This document shows positions 17,116-26,139 of a stretch of 64,000 bases of DNA, piece after piece; position 1 is the stretch's first letter; every line of letters begins with the position of its first letter. Position numbers and translations under genes: made by a program. Where the stretch lies: the NCBI RefSeq assembly GCF_001695835.1, contig NZ_MBSO01000014.1, positions 1 to 64,000 on the forward strand, in the 5' to 3' direction. A model generated the notes under the pieces. The model saw nothing but the letters and a program-made list of their open reading frames with translations. It did not search any database and was not told the DNA's origin. The DNA comes from Ensifer sp. LC11 (lineage in GTDB: Bacteria > Pseudomonadota > Alphaproteobacteria > Rhizobiales > Rhizobiaceae).

Positions 17116-18243
17116 CTATTTGCTGTAATTTACCCGCCAGAAATCCTGCCATTCCTCGCGCCGGTCGAAATCGTCGAGACCGGTGGCAGCATCGTAGGGG
17201 AACAGGCGGTCCGCCACTTCCATGATCCCCGCCGGCTCGTCTTCAGGCATCTTGATGTCGGTATTGGTCGGCAGCTTGCCGTCCTTCATCTGCGGCGCGA
17301 TGCCTTCTTCCGTCAGCACGTAGTGGATAAAGAGCTTTGCGGCATTGGGGCTCGCAGATTTCGAGGCGATCAGGCCGAGCTTGGTATAGGTCCAGCCGAC
17401 CCACGGCTGCAGCTCGGTGCACAGTCCGAGCTTATAGCCCTTGCCCTCGTTGTCGCGGAACTTGGCCGAACTCAAGAGCCCGAAGAAGGGCTCCTTCTGG
17501 CCGGCGGCGCCGACCGCTTCGGCAACCGGATCGTCGCCATCAGTCACGAGCGGCCCGTTCTGCGCGAGTGCCTTGATCCAGGCAGCCGCAGCACTCTTCT
17601 CAGCGGTTTCGAGATCCTTGCCGAAGTGGACCTTGTAGGCTTCCTTCACCGCGCTGTCGGCGTGCTTTTCCAGCTGGTTGAACCAGTCGGTGTAGATGCT
17701 CTTGGTCAAGGGGTCGACCAGCGCGATCTTGCCCTTCCACTTCGCTTCTGTCAGTTCCCAGATATTGCTCACCGGGCATTTGTCATAGGCCTCGGTGTTA
17801 TAGGCCCAGACATTGGCGTTGGTCGAAATCGCCAGCGGGTTCTGGAAAGCGGCCGGTATCTTGTCCTTCATGTCGCCGGGCAGGTAGCTTTCGACGAAGC
17901 CTTGCGGCAGCAGCTGCGCCAGTGCTGCCGGTGCGTCGGTGATCAGCGCGACATCGCCCTGGACGTTGCCGGCCTGCGCCTCGCGGATGATCATTTCCAG
18001 CTGGCTGTTGGCCGAGACTTTAACGCCCGTCGCCTTGACGCCGTACTTGGCTGTGAAGGCCTCGGCCATCTCGACGATCTTGCCGGTGCTGTCATAGACA
18101 TTGATCGGCTTTTCTTTTCTTGCGGCCTCGATGAGCGCGTCGAGATTAAACGCCTCTTCCGCGCGCGCCTCGATTGCGATGGCCGTCGTCAGGGCGGCAA
18201 ACGCCGCCCCCAATGCCAGATACCTGCTCTTGCCTTTTTTCAT
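17116..18243 (-). CDS. Iron-type ABC substrate-binding protein, tandem copy 2
   Basis: A 375-residue periplasmic protein with a signal peptide (MKKGKSRYLALGAAFAAL onward, cleaved near EARAEE). It is clearly paralogous to the next upstream gene: both share LIEAARKE, VYDSTGKIVEMA, QLEMIIREA, CPVxNIWxLTEAxWKGK and FGKDLET-like blocks. No Tyr-Tyr dyad of the FbpA iron site is present. Two binding proteins behind one permease and ATPase suggest that the importer accepts two related ligands. It starts 40 bases after the first copy. Confidence 0.85.
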   Translation of the reverse strand: MKKGKSRYLALGAAFAALTTAIAIEARAEEAFNLDALIEAARKEKPINVYDSTGKIVEMAEAFTAKYGVKATGVKVSANSQLEMIIREAQAGNVQGDVALITDAPAALAQLLPQGFVESYLPGDMKDKIPAAFQNPLAISTNANVWAYNTEAYDKCPVSNIWELTEAKWKGKIALVDPLTKSIYTDWFNQLEKHADSAVKEAYKVHFGKDLETAEKSAAAAWIKALAQNGPLVTDGDDPVAEAVGAAGQKEPFFGLLSSAKFRDNEGKGYKLGLCTELQPWVGWTYTKLGLIASKSASPNAAKLFIHYVLTEEGIAPQMKDGKLPTNTDIKMPEDEPAGIMEVADRLFPYDAATGLDDFDRREEWQDFWRVNYSK

Positions 18244-18283
18244 GGTTCCCCTCCCAGGGAGACCGTTTCAGCAGTTCCCGTGC

Positions 18284-19420
18284 TTACTTCTGGTAGCTGA
18301 TCCGCCAGAGATCCTGCCAGGTCTCGCGTGCGTCCCAGTCGTCGAGGCTGGTCGCCATCTGGTAGGGCATGACCTGATCGAGGACCGCGCCGATGCCTGA
18401 CGGCTCGTCTGCAGGCAGCGAGACATCCTTGTTGGTGGACATCTTCCCGTCCTCCGCTTGCGGCGCGATGCCTTCGGCCGTCATCACATAATGGATGAAG
18501 AGCTTCGACGCGTTGGGGCTGTTGGTGCCTTTGGTGATCAGCCCGACGCCCGGATACATCCAGCCGAGCCATGGCTTCAGGTCCTTGCAAAGGCCAAGTT
18601 TCATGCCCTTTTCGGCATTGTCGCGGAACTTTGCCGAGCTCATCAGCCCCATGAACGGCTGCGATTGGCCGGGCGCCCCGACGGCATCGGCAGCGGCCGC
18701 ATCGGCGTCGGTCAGGAGCGGCGCATTGGCGGCGAGCGCTTTCACCCAGGCGGCCGTGGCGCTGCCATCGTCAGTCTCGAGATCCTTGCCGTAGAGGTCC
18801 TTGTAGGCTGCGGCCACCTTGTCGTCGCCGTGCTTGGCCATCTGGTTGAACCAGTCGACATAGGACGCCTTGCCGAGCGGATCCTGCATCGCGACCTTGC
18901 CCTTCCATTGGGCTTCGGTCAGCTGCCAGATGTTGGTGACCGGGCACTTGTCGAAAAGCTCTGTGTTGTAGGCCCAGACGTTGGCGCTGGTGACCACCGT
19001 CAGCGGATCCTGGTATTCGGCAGCGATCTTCGGTGCGAGGTCCGGCGGCAGCCAGCTCTCGGCAAAGCCTTGCGGAATGAGCTGCGCCATCGCAGCCGGT
19101 GCGTCGCTGATGATCGAGACGTCGCCCTGGATGTTGTTGGCGCGGGCTTCGCGGATGATCATCTCGAGCTGGGCGGTCGCCTTGACCTTGGAGCCCTCGG
19201 CGCCGACGCCGTATTTCTCGGCAAAGGCCTTGGCCATCTCGACGATCTTGCCGGTGCTGTCATAGACCGTGATCGGCGCTTCCTTGCGTGCCGCTTCGAT
19301 CAGGGCATTCAGGTCGAATGGCTCCTCCGCCAGCGTCGGTCCTGCGATTGCGACGATGGTCGTTGCCAGCAGCGTGCGCCTGATCGCAGGTTGTCTCCTG
19401 TCAGTTGTCCGAAAATGCAT
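18284..19420 (-). CDS. Iron-type ABC substrate-binding protein, tandem copy 1
   Basis: A 378-residue periplasmic binding protein. The frame is open far upstream, but the Met at 19420 is chosen: it has GGGAGG upstream and begins a normal signal peptide (RRTLLATTIVAIAGPTLA). Strong similarity to the 17116-18243 protein runs the whole length. No Tyr-Tyr dyad is seen. It follows the ATPase gene by 53 bases in the operon permease-ATPase-binding protein-binding protein-IMPase-phosphatase. Confidence 0.86.
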   Translation of the reverse strand: MHFRTTDRRQPAIRRTLLATTIVAIAGPTLAEEPFDLNALIEAARKEAPITVYDSTGKIVEMAKAFAEKYGVGAEGSKVKATAQLEMIIREARANNIQGDVSIISDAPAAMAQLIPQGFAESWLPPDLAPKIAAEYQDPLTVVTSANVWAYNTELFDKCPVTNIWQLTEAQWKGKVAMQDPLGKASYVDWFNQMAKHGDDKVAAAYKDLYGKDLETDDGSATAAWVKALAANAPLLTDADAAAADAVGAPGQSQPFMGLMSSAKFRDNAEKGMKLGLCKDLKPWLGWMYPGVGLITKGTNSPNASKLFIHYVMTAEGIAPQAEDGKMSTNKDVSLPADEPSGIGAVLDQVMPYQMATSLDDWDARETWQDLWRISYQK

Positions 19421-19473
19421 CGTCTGTTCCTCCCTCAGAGCGTGTTTCGGTATGTCTTTGGCGCCGCAGCGCC

Positions 19474-20607
19474 TCAGTTCAACATGTTCTTGCGCAAAAG
19501 CGCGTCCGCCTCGGTGATGCGCTGGCCGTCCTTGTCGAAGACGTGCAGCGCCTCGGGTGGAGCAAAGAAAGAGACCTTGGATCCGGTCTCGACGTGCGGC
19601 AGGGCGCTGGTCGTCAGGAAGAGCGTATCGCTGTCGTTCCTGAGCTCCAGGATCCAGCTGCCGCCGGTCGGCAGAACGCCGGTCACCGTCATTTCGCCGG
19701 AAAAGCTCCCCGCTGGCACATGCTCGCGATTGACCAGGTAGCCGATTGCCTCCGGCCGGATGCCGATCGAGCCGATGCCGCGCAGCGACGGATGGCGCGC
19801 GCCGAGAAAGGCTTCGGCGGCGCGTGACAGCTCCGAGGCCGCCGGCGATCCGACGGTCAGGATGTTGATCGGCGGGCTGCCGACGAACTCCGCAACGAAA
19901 CGGTTTGCCGGACGGTCGTAGATATCGTTCGGCGTTCCCATCTGCTGCAGCGTGCCCTCGTCCATGACCGCGATCGTCGTTGCCAGCGTCATCGCCTCCC
20001 ACTGGTCGTGGGTCACAAAGACGATCGTCGTCTTGAACTCCTTGTGGATGCGCTTGAGCTCGGCGCGCATTTCGAGGCGCAGCCGCGCGTCGAGGTTCGA
20101 AAGCGGTTCGTCGAGCAAGAGCACGCCCGGATTGACTGCAAGCATTCGAGCGAGCGCCACGCGCTGCTGCTGTCCGCCGGAAAGCTGCGACGGGTAGCGA
20201 TCGCGATACTTGGCGATGTCGAGGGCCTGCATAACCTTCTCGACTCGTTGCTCGCGTTCCTCCTTCGGCAGCTTGCGCAGGCGCAGCCCGAAGTCGGTGT
20301 TGCGTTCGATCGTCAGGTGCGGCCAGAGCGCATAGCTTTGGAAGACGAGCCCCATCTCGCGCTTTTCGGGCGGAACGAACACCCCTGCCCTCACCGAGTC
20401 GACCACCCGCTCGCCGATGCGGATTTCACCGTCGGAGAGGTTTTCAAGGCCGGCGATCATTCTGAGGGTTGTGGTCTTGCCACAGCCTGAGGGGCCGAGA
20501 AGGCACATGAATTCGCCGTCGCGGATTTCAAGGTCGAGATTGGAAACTGCGTTAGCCGAATTGACGCCGTAGTTCTTCTGGGCGCCGCTGAGATTGATGG
20601 TGGGCAT
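19474..20607 (-). CDS. Iron-type ABC importer ATPase
   Basis: A 377-residue ATP-binding subunit: Walker A GPSGCGKTT, signature SGGQQQRVALARMLA, Walker [15 protein letters not shown], switch His in VTHDQWEAM, then a C-terminal regulatory domain. Its start overlaps the permease stop by one base. It is the partner of the fused permease at 20607-22457 and serves both tandem binding proteins. Confidence 0.88.
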   Translation of the reverse strand: MPTINLSGAQKNYGVNSANAVSNLDLEIRDGEFMCLLGPSGCGKTTTLRMIAGLENLSDGEIRIGERVVDSVRAGVFVPPEKREMGLVFQSYALWPHLTIERNTDFGLRLRKLPKEEREQRVEKVMQALDIAKYRDRYPSQLSGGQQQRVALARMLAVNPGVLLLDEPLSNLDARLRLEMRAELKRIHKEFKTTIVFVTHDQWEAMTLATTIAVMDEGTLQQMGTPNDIYDRPANRFVAEFVGSPPINILTVGSPAASELSRAAEAFLGARHPSLRGIGSIGIRPEAIGYLVNREHVPAGSFSGEMTVTGVLPTGGSWILELRNDSDTLFLTTSALPHVETGSKVSFFAPPEALHVFDKDGQRITEADALLRKNMLN

Positions 20608-22457
20608 CAGCTTCCGAGTCCTTCTGCGAGATTGGTCTTGGTCAGCTTCTGGGCTGCCAGCGTTCCGAGATAGGCGATGGCCGCGATGATCAGTACGACG
20701 GCGTTGGCGGCTTGCGTGTAGTGGTAGTCGACGAGCCTGAGCGAATAGGTGGTCAGAACATCGGTGCTCGGCACGGCGAGGATGACGAAGAGGCTCAGCC
20801 CCTTGATGCCGGAGATGAAGGGCAGCAGCACACCGGTGACGAGCGAGCCCTTCTGGATCGGGATGACGATCGAGATCATTCGCCGGAACCAGCCCGCGCC
20901 GGCGATCTGGGCCGCTTCTTCGGGGTCCTTGCCGAGCTGCGTCATGGCGGAAATGCCGGCCCGCGAGGCATAGGGCATCTGGTCGGCGATCAGCGCCAAG
21001 ATGAGGATGGTAACCGTGCCGTAGAGCGCGGGCATCGGTCCGCGCGGCACGGCAAAGAGCGAGAGATAGGCGGCGGCAAAGGCGATGCCGGGCACCAGAT
21101 AGGGCAGGAAAGTGACCTGCCGTAGATAGACCGACAGGGCCTTTACCGGTGTGCGGATGACGACGTAGCCGACGAGCAGCCCGAGAATGCCGGAGGTCAG
21201 CGACGCGAGGCCGACGATGACAAGCGTGTTCTTGGCGGCTGCCCAGAGGTCGGGGCTCAACAGCACCCCGGTCTGCAGGGCCACCGTGTGGAGATCACGG
21301 CCGATCCAGTAGTCCAGCGTGAAGTTGTCGAGCGTGAATTGCGCTGGCAGCTTCATGACGGTGGACAGGAACAGGGTGAGCAACGGCAGCCCGACGCTCA
21401 AAAGGAAGATCAACGCGGCAAAGCCCGTTGCCGGCAGGCGATATTTTCCGAGCCGGCTCTGGCGGTTCATCGAACCCTTGGAGCCGACGGTCACGAAGCG
21501 TCTGGCCTCGCGGACAAGTCGGGCGTCGATCATCAGGGTGATGATGCCGATCAGCATGATCGAGGCCGCAACGACACCGGCAACGCCGGTCTGGCGCGAC
21601 GCGATGCTGCGGAAGAGCGAGGTGGAGAGCACCTCGAACTTCACCGGCAGCCCGAGCACATAGGGCACACCAAACTCGCCGAGGCACTTGGCGAAGATCA
21701 GCACCATCGAGGACAGCAGTGCCGGCCGCATCAGCGGCAGGATGATCTGCAGCGCCACCTGGTAACGCTTCGCGCCAAGGATGCGGGCCGAGTCCTCAAG
21801 TTGGGAATCGAAGCGGCGAAGCGCCGAGCCGAACAGCAGGATGACGAACGGGGTATAGTGCAACGCCAGGATGACGATGATCGGGAAGCGGCCATAGGCA
21901 ACCCAGTCCGGCGGCGTCAGCCCCATGGCCTCGAACCAGCCCGGCTGGCCGCCGACCGTGCGGTTCTTGAAAAGTGTGGTCCAAGCGAGCGCGAAGGTCC
22001 AGGCCGGCAGCATATAGGGCACGATCAGCGCGGTTGCGAACCAGCGCCGCCCGAACATGTCGGTTCGGCTGATCAGCCAGGCCAGCACCGTGCCGATCAG
22101 GAGCGACAGGCTGATCGCCCCCATTGCCACCGACAATGTGTTGAGAAGCGGCCGCCAGAAGAGGTCGACCGAAACCGGCGACAGGAACGCCCGGTCGAGA
22201 TAGTAAAGCGTAAGGTCCCCGAAATCCTTACCGAGCCGCCGCTCATGCCCGAACTGGACCCGGACAGCGTCGAGCACGATCGAGATGATCGGCACGACGA
22301 TGAGATAGGTGAACAAAAGGGCGGTCAAAACGCCGATCAGCGTTGTCGGTTCCCGGGAGGCGACCTTCATGCGATAGCGCCAGCGCTGCCATGTCGTCGG
22401 CGCCATTGCCTCGACCGGCACTGCGGATCCCTTGGCTGTTTCTGTCACTAAGGCCAT
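20607..22457 (-). CDS. Fused iron-type ABC permease
   Basis: A 616-residue permease with two six-helix halves; the ATPase-docking loops are QLEDSARILGAKRYQVALQ and DPEEAAQIAGAGWFRRM. The Met at 22457 is preferred because AAGGGGAAG precedes it; the frame stays open to 22532. This is the first gene of a six-gene minus-strand operon reaching 15503. The 590-base upstream region contains the operator-like sites at 22711-22757. Confidence 0.87.
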   Translation of the reverse strand: MALVTETAKGSAVPVEAMAPTTWQRWRYRMKVASREPTTLIGVLTALLFTYLIVVPIISIVLDAVRVQFGHERRLGKDFGDLTLYYLDRAFLSPVSVDLFWRPLLNTLSVAMGAISLSLLIGTVLAWLISRTDMFGRRWFATALIVPYMLPAWTFALAWTTLFKNRTVGGQPGWFEAMGLTPPDWVAYGRFPIIVILALHYTPFVILLFGSALRRFDSQLEDSARILGAKRYQVALQIILPLMRPALLSSMVLIFAKCLGEFGVPYVLGLPVKFEVLSTSLFRSIASRQTGVAGVVAASIMLIGIITLMIDARLVREARRFVTVGSKGSMNRQSRLGKYRLPATGFAALIFLLSVGLPLLTLFLSTVMKLPAQFTLDNFTLDYWIGRDLHTVALQTGVLLSPDLWAAAKNTLVIVGLASLTSGILGLLVGYVVIRTPVKALSVYLRQVTFLPYLVPGIAFAAAYLSLFAVPRGPMPALYGTVTILILALIADQMPYASRAGISAMTQLGKDPEEAAQIAGAGWFRRMISIVIPIQKGSLVTGVLLPFISGIKGLSLFVILAVPSTDVLTTYSLRLVDYHYTQAANAVVLIIAAIAYLGTLAAQKLTKTNLAEGLGS

Positions 22458-23046
22458 GCTCTTCCCCTTGGAACCCAACATGCGCAATGTGCCGCGGCGC
22501 TTGACGCCGGACACAACGTTCAGAAATGCCAACGGGGAAACAGAAATCAGGCGCTACGGGATGGCGCTGACATCGGCAAAAAAACGCGCGCAGACCCAGT
22601 GCAATCGGGTCTGACGGGCATCCACTCCTCCCCGTTCGCAGGCAGGCGCCGATGGCCTGTCAATGTCGGCTCCGGCTCCTCAACCGTGCCGCCGTCGCTA
22701 CGAACATAGATGGAACAAGCATTCCAAATTGGCGCCATCTATGGAATGCATGATCCAATGAGGAGGTCTCCTTGTCAACAAAAAAATGCACACGTGAGCA
22801 ATGATCTAATTTATTGTTTTATTTGATATTTTTTCATAGGTGATATATCGGTTTACGAACACGTGATCACAGTGGGTTCGGCGCAATATTCCGGAACTCT
22901 CGGTTGTCAAGAATTCGCAGCGATCCGCGGGGGTGTTTCAGGGCGGCTGTTCGGGTTGGCTGAGGGCGCTCGCTCGCACTTTTTCGTTGGAATGGGTCGG
23001 CTTTTGTGGCCCTGATGGAAACTGTCTGATTCTGCAGGGGAAAGGC
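22458..23046. other. Divergent regulatory region, AT-rich centre
   Basis: The region between the permease operon (minus) and the LacI gene (plus) holds no gene. It has an AT-rich core at about 22800-22860, two CACGTG hexamers at 22791-22796 and 22860-22865, and paired operator-like palindromes at 22711-22757. This is the layout of a controlled divergent promoter. Confidence 0.6.
22705..22757. promoter_or_regulatory. Paired GGAA-N6-TTCC type operator candidates
   Basis: TGGAACAAGCATTCCA at 22711-22726 is a palindrome with the form GGAA-N6-TTCC. TGGAATGCATGATCCA at 22742-22757 has the same form with one mismatch and matches the reverse complement of the first at 14 of 16 bases. Their centres are 31 bases apart, about three helical turns. 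A perfect 9-base inverted repeat (CATAGATGG at 22705-22713 and CCATCTATG at 22735-22743) overlaps both. GGAA-N6-TTCC is the motif described for IolR, the RpiR-family repressor of inositol catabolism in S. meliloti. Confidence 0.55.
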
Positions 23047-24036
23047 ATGGCAAGAGGCTTCGTGACGGCTGAAGAGGTTGCAAAACGCGCGGGCGTTTCG
23101 CGTTCTGCCGTATCGAGAACCTTTACACCCGGCGCGAGCGTCTCTCAGACGGTGCGGCGCAAGGTGCTGAAGGCCGCGCGGGAACTCGGCTACCGGGTCA
23201 ACCGGCTGGCGCAGGGGCTCAACAACGACCGCTCCAACCTCATCGGCGTCGTCGGCGCCAATCTCAGCGCGCCCTTCCATGCCAAGCAGCTTGATCTCTT
23301 AAGCATCGGTCTGCTGCGCCGCGGCTTGCAATGCCTGCTCCTCAATGCCGCAGACGCGCGCAAGGACATCGCGCCGCTGATCGAGCTTCTCTTCGAATTC
23401 CGGGCGCAGGCCATCATCGTCCTCTCGGGCGAGCCGCCGGAATCGATCGTCGACCAGTGCATCGCCAATGGAGTCAGGCTGATCCTCATCAACCAGAAAA
23501 TTGATCGCACCGACACCAGCATGGTGCTGAGCGACGATTCCCGCGGTGCGGATCTTGCTGCGCTGCGCCTGATTGAGGCGCGATGTAAGAAGGTGGCGGT
23601 CGTTTCGAGCGGCAGCCACACGCCTGCGCAGGTTCGCCGCACCACCGCATTCAAGCAGAAGATGGCAACGGCCGGCATCGAGGTGGTGGCCTGGTCGGGC
23701 GGCACGACGAGCTACGAGAGCGGTTATCAGGCCGGTTGCGAACTGCTCGTGGACGAGGCGATCGACGGCGCTTTCTGTGTCACCGACCTCTTGGCGCTCG
23801 GTTTTCTCGATGCGGCGCGCACCGAAATGCACCGGCGCGTTCCGGCCGATCTTTCCGTCGTCGGCTTCGACGACATCCCGCAGGCGGGCTGGAAGAGTTA
23901 TGAACTGACCACCGTCGCTCAATCCTTCACCGCGCTGACGGACCACGTTCTGACGGCGCTTGAGTCCGATGAAATGGAAACCCGGCTTCAGGTGGTGCCC
24001 GTCACCATGGTCGAGCGCAAGACCGCCCGCCGCTAG
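23047..24036 (+). CDS. LacI-family transcriptional regulator
   Basis: A 329-residue regulator. The N-terminal LacI helix-turn-helix is clear (TAEEVAKRAGVSRSAVSRTF, then the hinge region RKVLKAARELGYRVN), followed by a periplasmic-binding-protein-like sensor domain that ends with VVGFDDIPQAGWKSYELTTVAQ. The Met at 23047 is chosen because AGGGGAAAGG precedes it and it starts the DNA-binding domain; the frame extends upstream to 22933. It is divergent from the permease operon at 15503-22457 and is a likely regulator of it. The ligand is unknown. Confidence 0.88.
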   Translation: MARGFVTAEEVAKRAGVSRSAVSRTFTPGASVSQTVRRKVLKAARELGYRVNRLAQGLNNDRSNLIGVVGANLSAPFHAKQLDLLSIGLLRRGLQCLLLNAADARKDIAPLIELLFEFRAQAIIVLSGEPPESIVDQCIANGVRLILINQKIDRTDTSMVLSDDSRGADLAALRLIEARCKKVAVVSSGSHTPAQVRRTTAFKQKMATAGIEVVAWSGGTTSYESGYQAGCELLVDEAIDGAFCVTDLLALGFLDAARTEMHRRVPADLSVVGFDDIPQAGWKSYELTTVAQSFTALTDHVLTALESDEMETRLQVVPVTMVERKTARR

Positions 24037-24076
24037 TTTACGCCGCTTCAAGTGATTTCACCCTGAGCGGGATACT

Positions 24077-24427
24077 CTAGGTGCGGTGACCGAGGGTCTG
24101 GTCCGCCGGATATGGTTCTCGACCGGGAGCCGCCTTGTTCCTGCCGCGCAGCAACTCCGTGCGGAAAAGCTGCTGAAAGGACGCATAGCTTTCAAAGCCG
24201 AGATCGCCGACGAAGCGCATAACCGTCGTCGTCGAGACGCCGCTGCAACTGGCCACTTCCCGCGCGCTGGCAAAGGCGACGTCGTAGGGATGGGAGAGCA
24301 CAAATTTCGCCACCTCCAGACGGCCGCCCTTCAGCCGGCTTGCACCGATGCGGCAGGTTTCCCTCAACGCGACGAAGGTCTGCGGCGGAGCGTCGGAGGG
24401 GAGCAGGACGGAAGCGTGTTGCTCCAT
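24077..24427 (-). CDS. HTH-only RpiR-like protein
   Basis: A 116-residue protein holding only the RpiR-type helix-turn-helix domain (residues about 30-95: GGRLEVAKFVLSHPYDVAFA, SCSGVSTTTVMRFVGDLGF, SYASFQQLFRTELL). The SIS sensor domain that normally follows is missing; the frame ends after a short basic tail. It starts two bases after the stop of the metallophosphoesterase gene and so is the last gene of the operon beginning at 27647. It may be a truncated regulator, or a genuine small DNA-binding protein that recognises GGAA-N6-TTCC-type sites such as those at 22711. Confidence 0.7.
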   Translation of the reverse strand: MEQHASVLLPSDAPPQTFVALRETCRIGASRLKGGRLEVAKFVLSHPYDVAFASAREVASCSGVSTTTVMRFVGDLGFESYASFQQLFRTELLRGRNKAAPGREPYPADQTLGHRT

Positions 24428-24429
24428 GA

Positions 24430-26139
24430 TCAGGCGGCCTCCTCTTTGCCAGATGCGCCTTCGATGACGATGCGAAGGCTGCCGGCCTCCGCGCGATTGA
24501 GGAAGGCACCGAAGGCGCCGAAGAAGATTGAAAGGAAGCCTGATGTCGACCCGTCCCAGCCCATCTCGGGAGGACGACCGAAGCGCTCTGCGAGCGCCCG
24601 ATAGAGCCGGCGGCGCGTCTCAGGGATCTTGTCGAGCGCCAGCACCGCCGCCTGGCGCAGGCAGTACCAATCGGCGATCACTTCGAGCATGTCGAGGCGC
24701 GCCAACGACGGCGCATCCTTCGGCGCGCCCGGCGAGATCGTGCGAAGTACGCTCTCGAATGCGCCCGCACCGGCCAAGAGTTCGCAGACCTCCTCCACAG
24801 CAAGTTCGGAGACGGCGTCGACGACGGCCTTCGGCCATTCCTTCGGGAAGTATCGATGCTCGACGAGGGCACGCTTGTGCGCCTTCAGGAACGATCCGTA
24901 GTCAGAGGCGTCGAAGGCGCGATCCCGCCCCTCGCCTGACCGGACCATTTCGCGCTGATAAGCAAACAGGACTCGCGGGTCGATCGCTGTGGACGACAGC
25001 TCGACTGTTTCGATGGAGGAGCCCGTCATCGATGGCTCGACGATCTTGAAGGCCGACGGAAAGGCCACAAGCGACGGCACGGCGATGTTGGTGAGAGAGC
25101 GGCCGCCCCATTCTCGACGGGTCACACCCTCGACATGCAGATGACCGCTGAAATGCACGGTCATGTCCGCGCCGATAAGGGCTTGAGCAACGGCTTCGCG
25201 CGGCGTTCGGCGGGCAATATTTGTCTCGCCGAAAAGCACGCCTTCGGCTCCGGTTGCTCCGTCGAAGGGATCAAGCACCGGATAATGCGAGAACGCGAGA
25301 AGCGTTTTGCCGAGGGTTTCTGCCCGCGCCGACACGTCGGCAATCCAGTCGATGATGAACGGCTTCAGAAGAACGAGCGCGTTCCAGCCGGCGGCGGTGC
25401 TGTCGACGAAGGCTGCCTCGTCACCGATTTCGAACTTGCCGTCGCGTGGCTCGAATACGTTGGCGTCGATCATCATCAGCCATAGGCCAGGCTCCGGCTC
25501 GACCAGATAGGACGCGTCCATCAGCGTGTAGCGATTGAGGCCATCGGGCGATGAGACGGCGTAAAGGCGGTCCTCGACCTTGTCGGACTGGCCAAACGGC
25601 GTTTCCCAGTGAATATCGTCGGCTCTTCGAAAATAGCCGAAAGCGGCCATGGGGGTCAGCCCCGCCGGATAGCCTTCGCAATACATGCCGGGCGTAACGT
25701 AGGTTCCGTGGCCAGCTTTCTCCTCATCGCTGGTGACGAAGACCCTGGCGCCGCTCGCATCGAGGAACTGTTTCGTGTGGTGCCGTCCCTTCGGGCCGAA
25801 GATGTCGTGGTTACCGGGAAGCGCATAAAAACGCGTCCCATGCAGACGTTCGTGTCGGTTGAGGATGATGCGGGTGCGTTCGGTCGCCACCCTCTGCCCG
25901 TCATCGGTGTAATCGCCGAGGAGAACGACGTGGCGAATGCCGCGCCGGGATACTTCCGCCAGCGCCTCGTCCAGCGCCCTGGCGCTCTCGTTGAAAACAC
26001 GGGTGGATTCACGCGTGTCGGCCCAGCTCCTGACGGCCAGCTTTTCGCCATCGATCTCGATGGCGGGAAACGCGAAGTCGCCCTCCAGATCATGAAAATG
26101 GGCATCGGCGATGACGGCGATCCGTGGAAAATCAGACAT
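24430..26139 (-). CDS. Metallophosphoesterase, calcineurin-like
   Basis: A 569-residue enzyme with the full calcineurin-like set of metal motifs: IADAHFHD (about residues 9-16), LLGDYTDDG, LPGNHDIFG, AFSHYP and the C-terminal FSGHLHVEG. There is no signal peptide, so it should be cytoplasmic. The catalytic domain takes up the first about 360 residues; the last about 200 have no domain I recognise. The frame extends upstream to 26442, but that part is the antisense of the neighbouring phosphatase gene; the Met at 26139 begins the catalytic motif. It overlaps the stop of the phosphatase gene at 26132 by eight bases. Phosphodiesterase activity, for example on a glycerophospho-compound, would fit the operon but is not shown by sequence. 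Confidence 0.85.
   Translation of the reverse strand: MSDFPRIAVIADAHFHDLEGDFAFPAIEIDGEKLAVRSWADTRESTRVFNESARALDEALAEVSRRGIRHVVLLGDYTDDGQRVATERTRIILNRHERLHGTRFYALPGNHDIFGPKGRHHTKQFLDASGARVFVTSDEEKAGHGTYVTPGMYCEGYPAGLTPMAAFGYFRRADDIHWETPFGQSDKVEDRLYAVSSPDGLNRYTLMDASYLVEPEPGLWLMMIDANVFEPRDGKFEIGDEAAFVDSTAAGWNALVLLKPFIIDWIADVSARAETLGKTLLAFSHYPVLDPFDGATGAEGVLFGETNIARRTPREAVAQALIGADMTVHFSGHLHVEGVTRREWGGRSLTNIAVPSLVAFPSAFKIVEPSMTGSSIETVELSSTAIDPRVLFAYQREMVRSGEGRDRAFDASDYGSFLKAHKRALVEHRYFPKEWPKAVVDAVSELAVEEVCELLAGAGAFESVLRTISPGAPKDAPSLARLDMLEVIADWYCLRQAAVLALDKIPETRRRLYRALAERFGRPPEMGWDGSTSGFLSIFFGAFGAFLNRAEAGSLRIVIEGASGKEEAA

Noticed and set aside
18284-20002. 572-codon reading of the first tandem binding protein
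   Set aside because: The extra N-terminal part is the ATPase gene read in another frame; the Met at 19420 has a ribosome binding site and a signal peptide.
10346-22457. Ferric iron uptake as the function of the two fused-permease importers
   Set aside because: No Tyr-Tyr dyad in any of the binding proteins, no Fur-box-like site noticed, and all partner genes are phosphatases or RpiR/LacI regulators.
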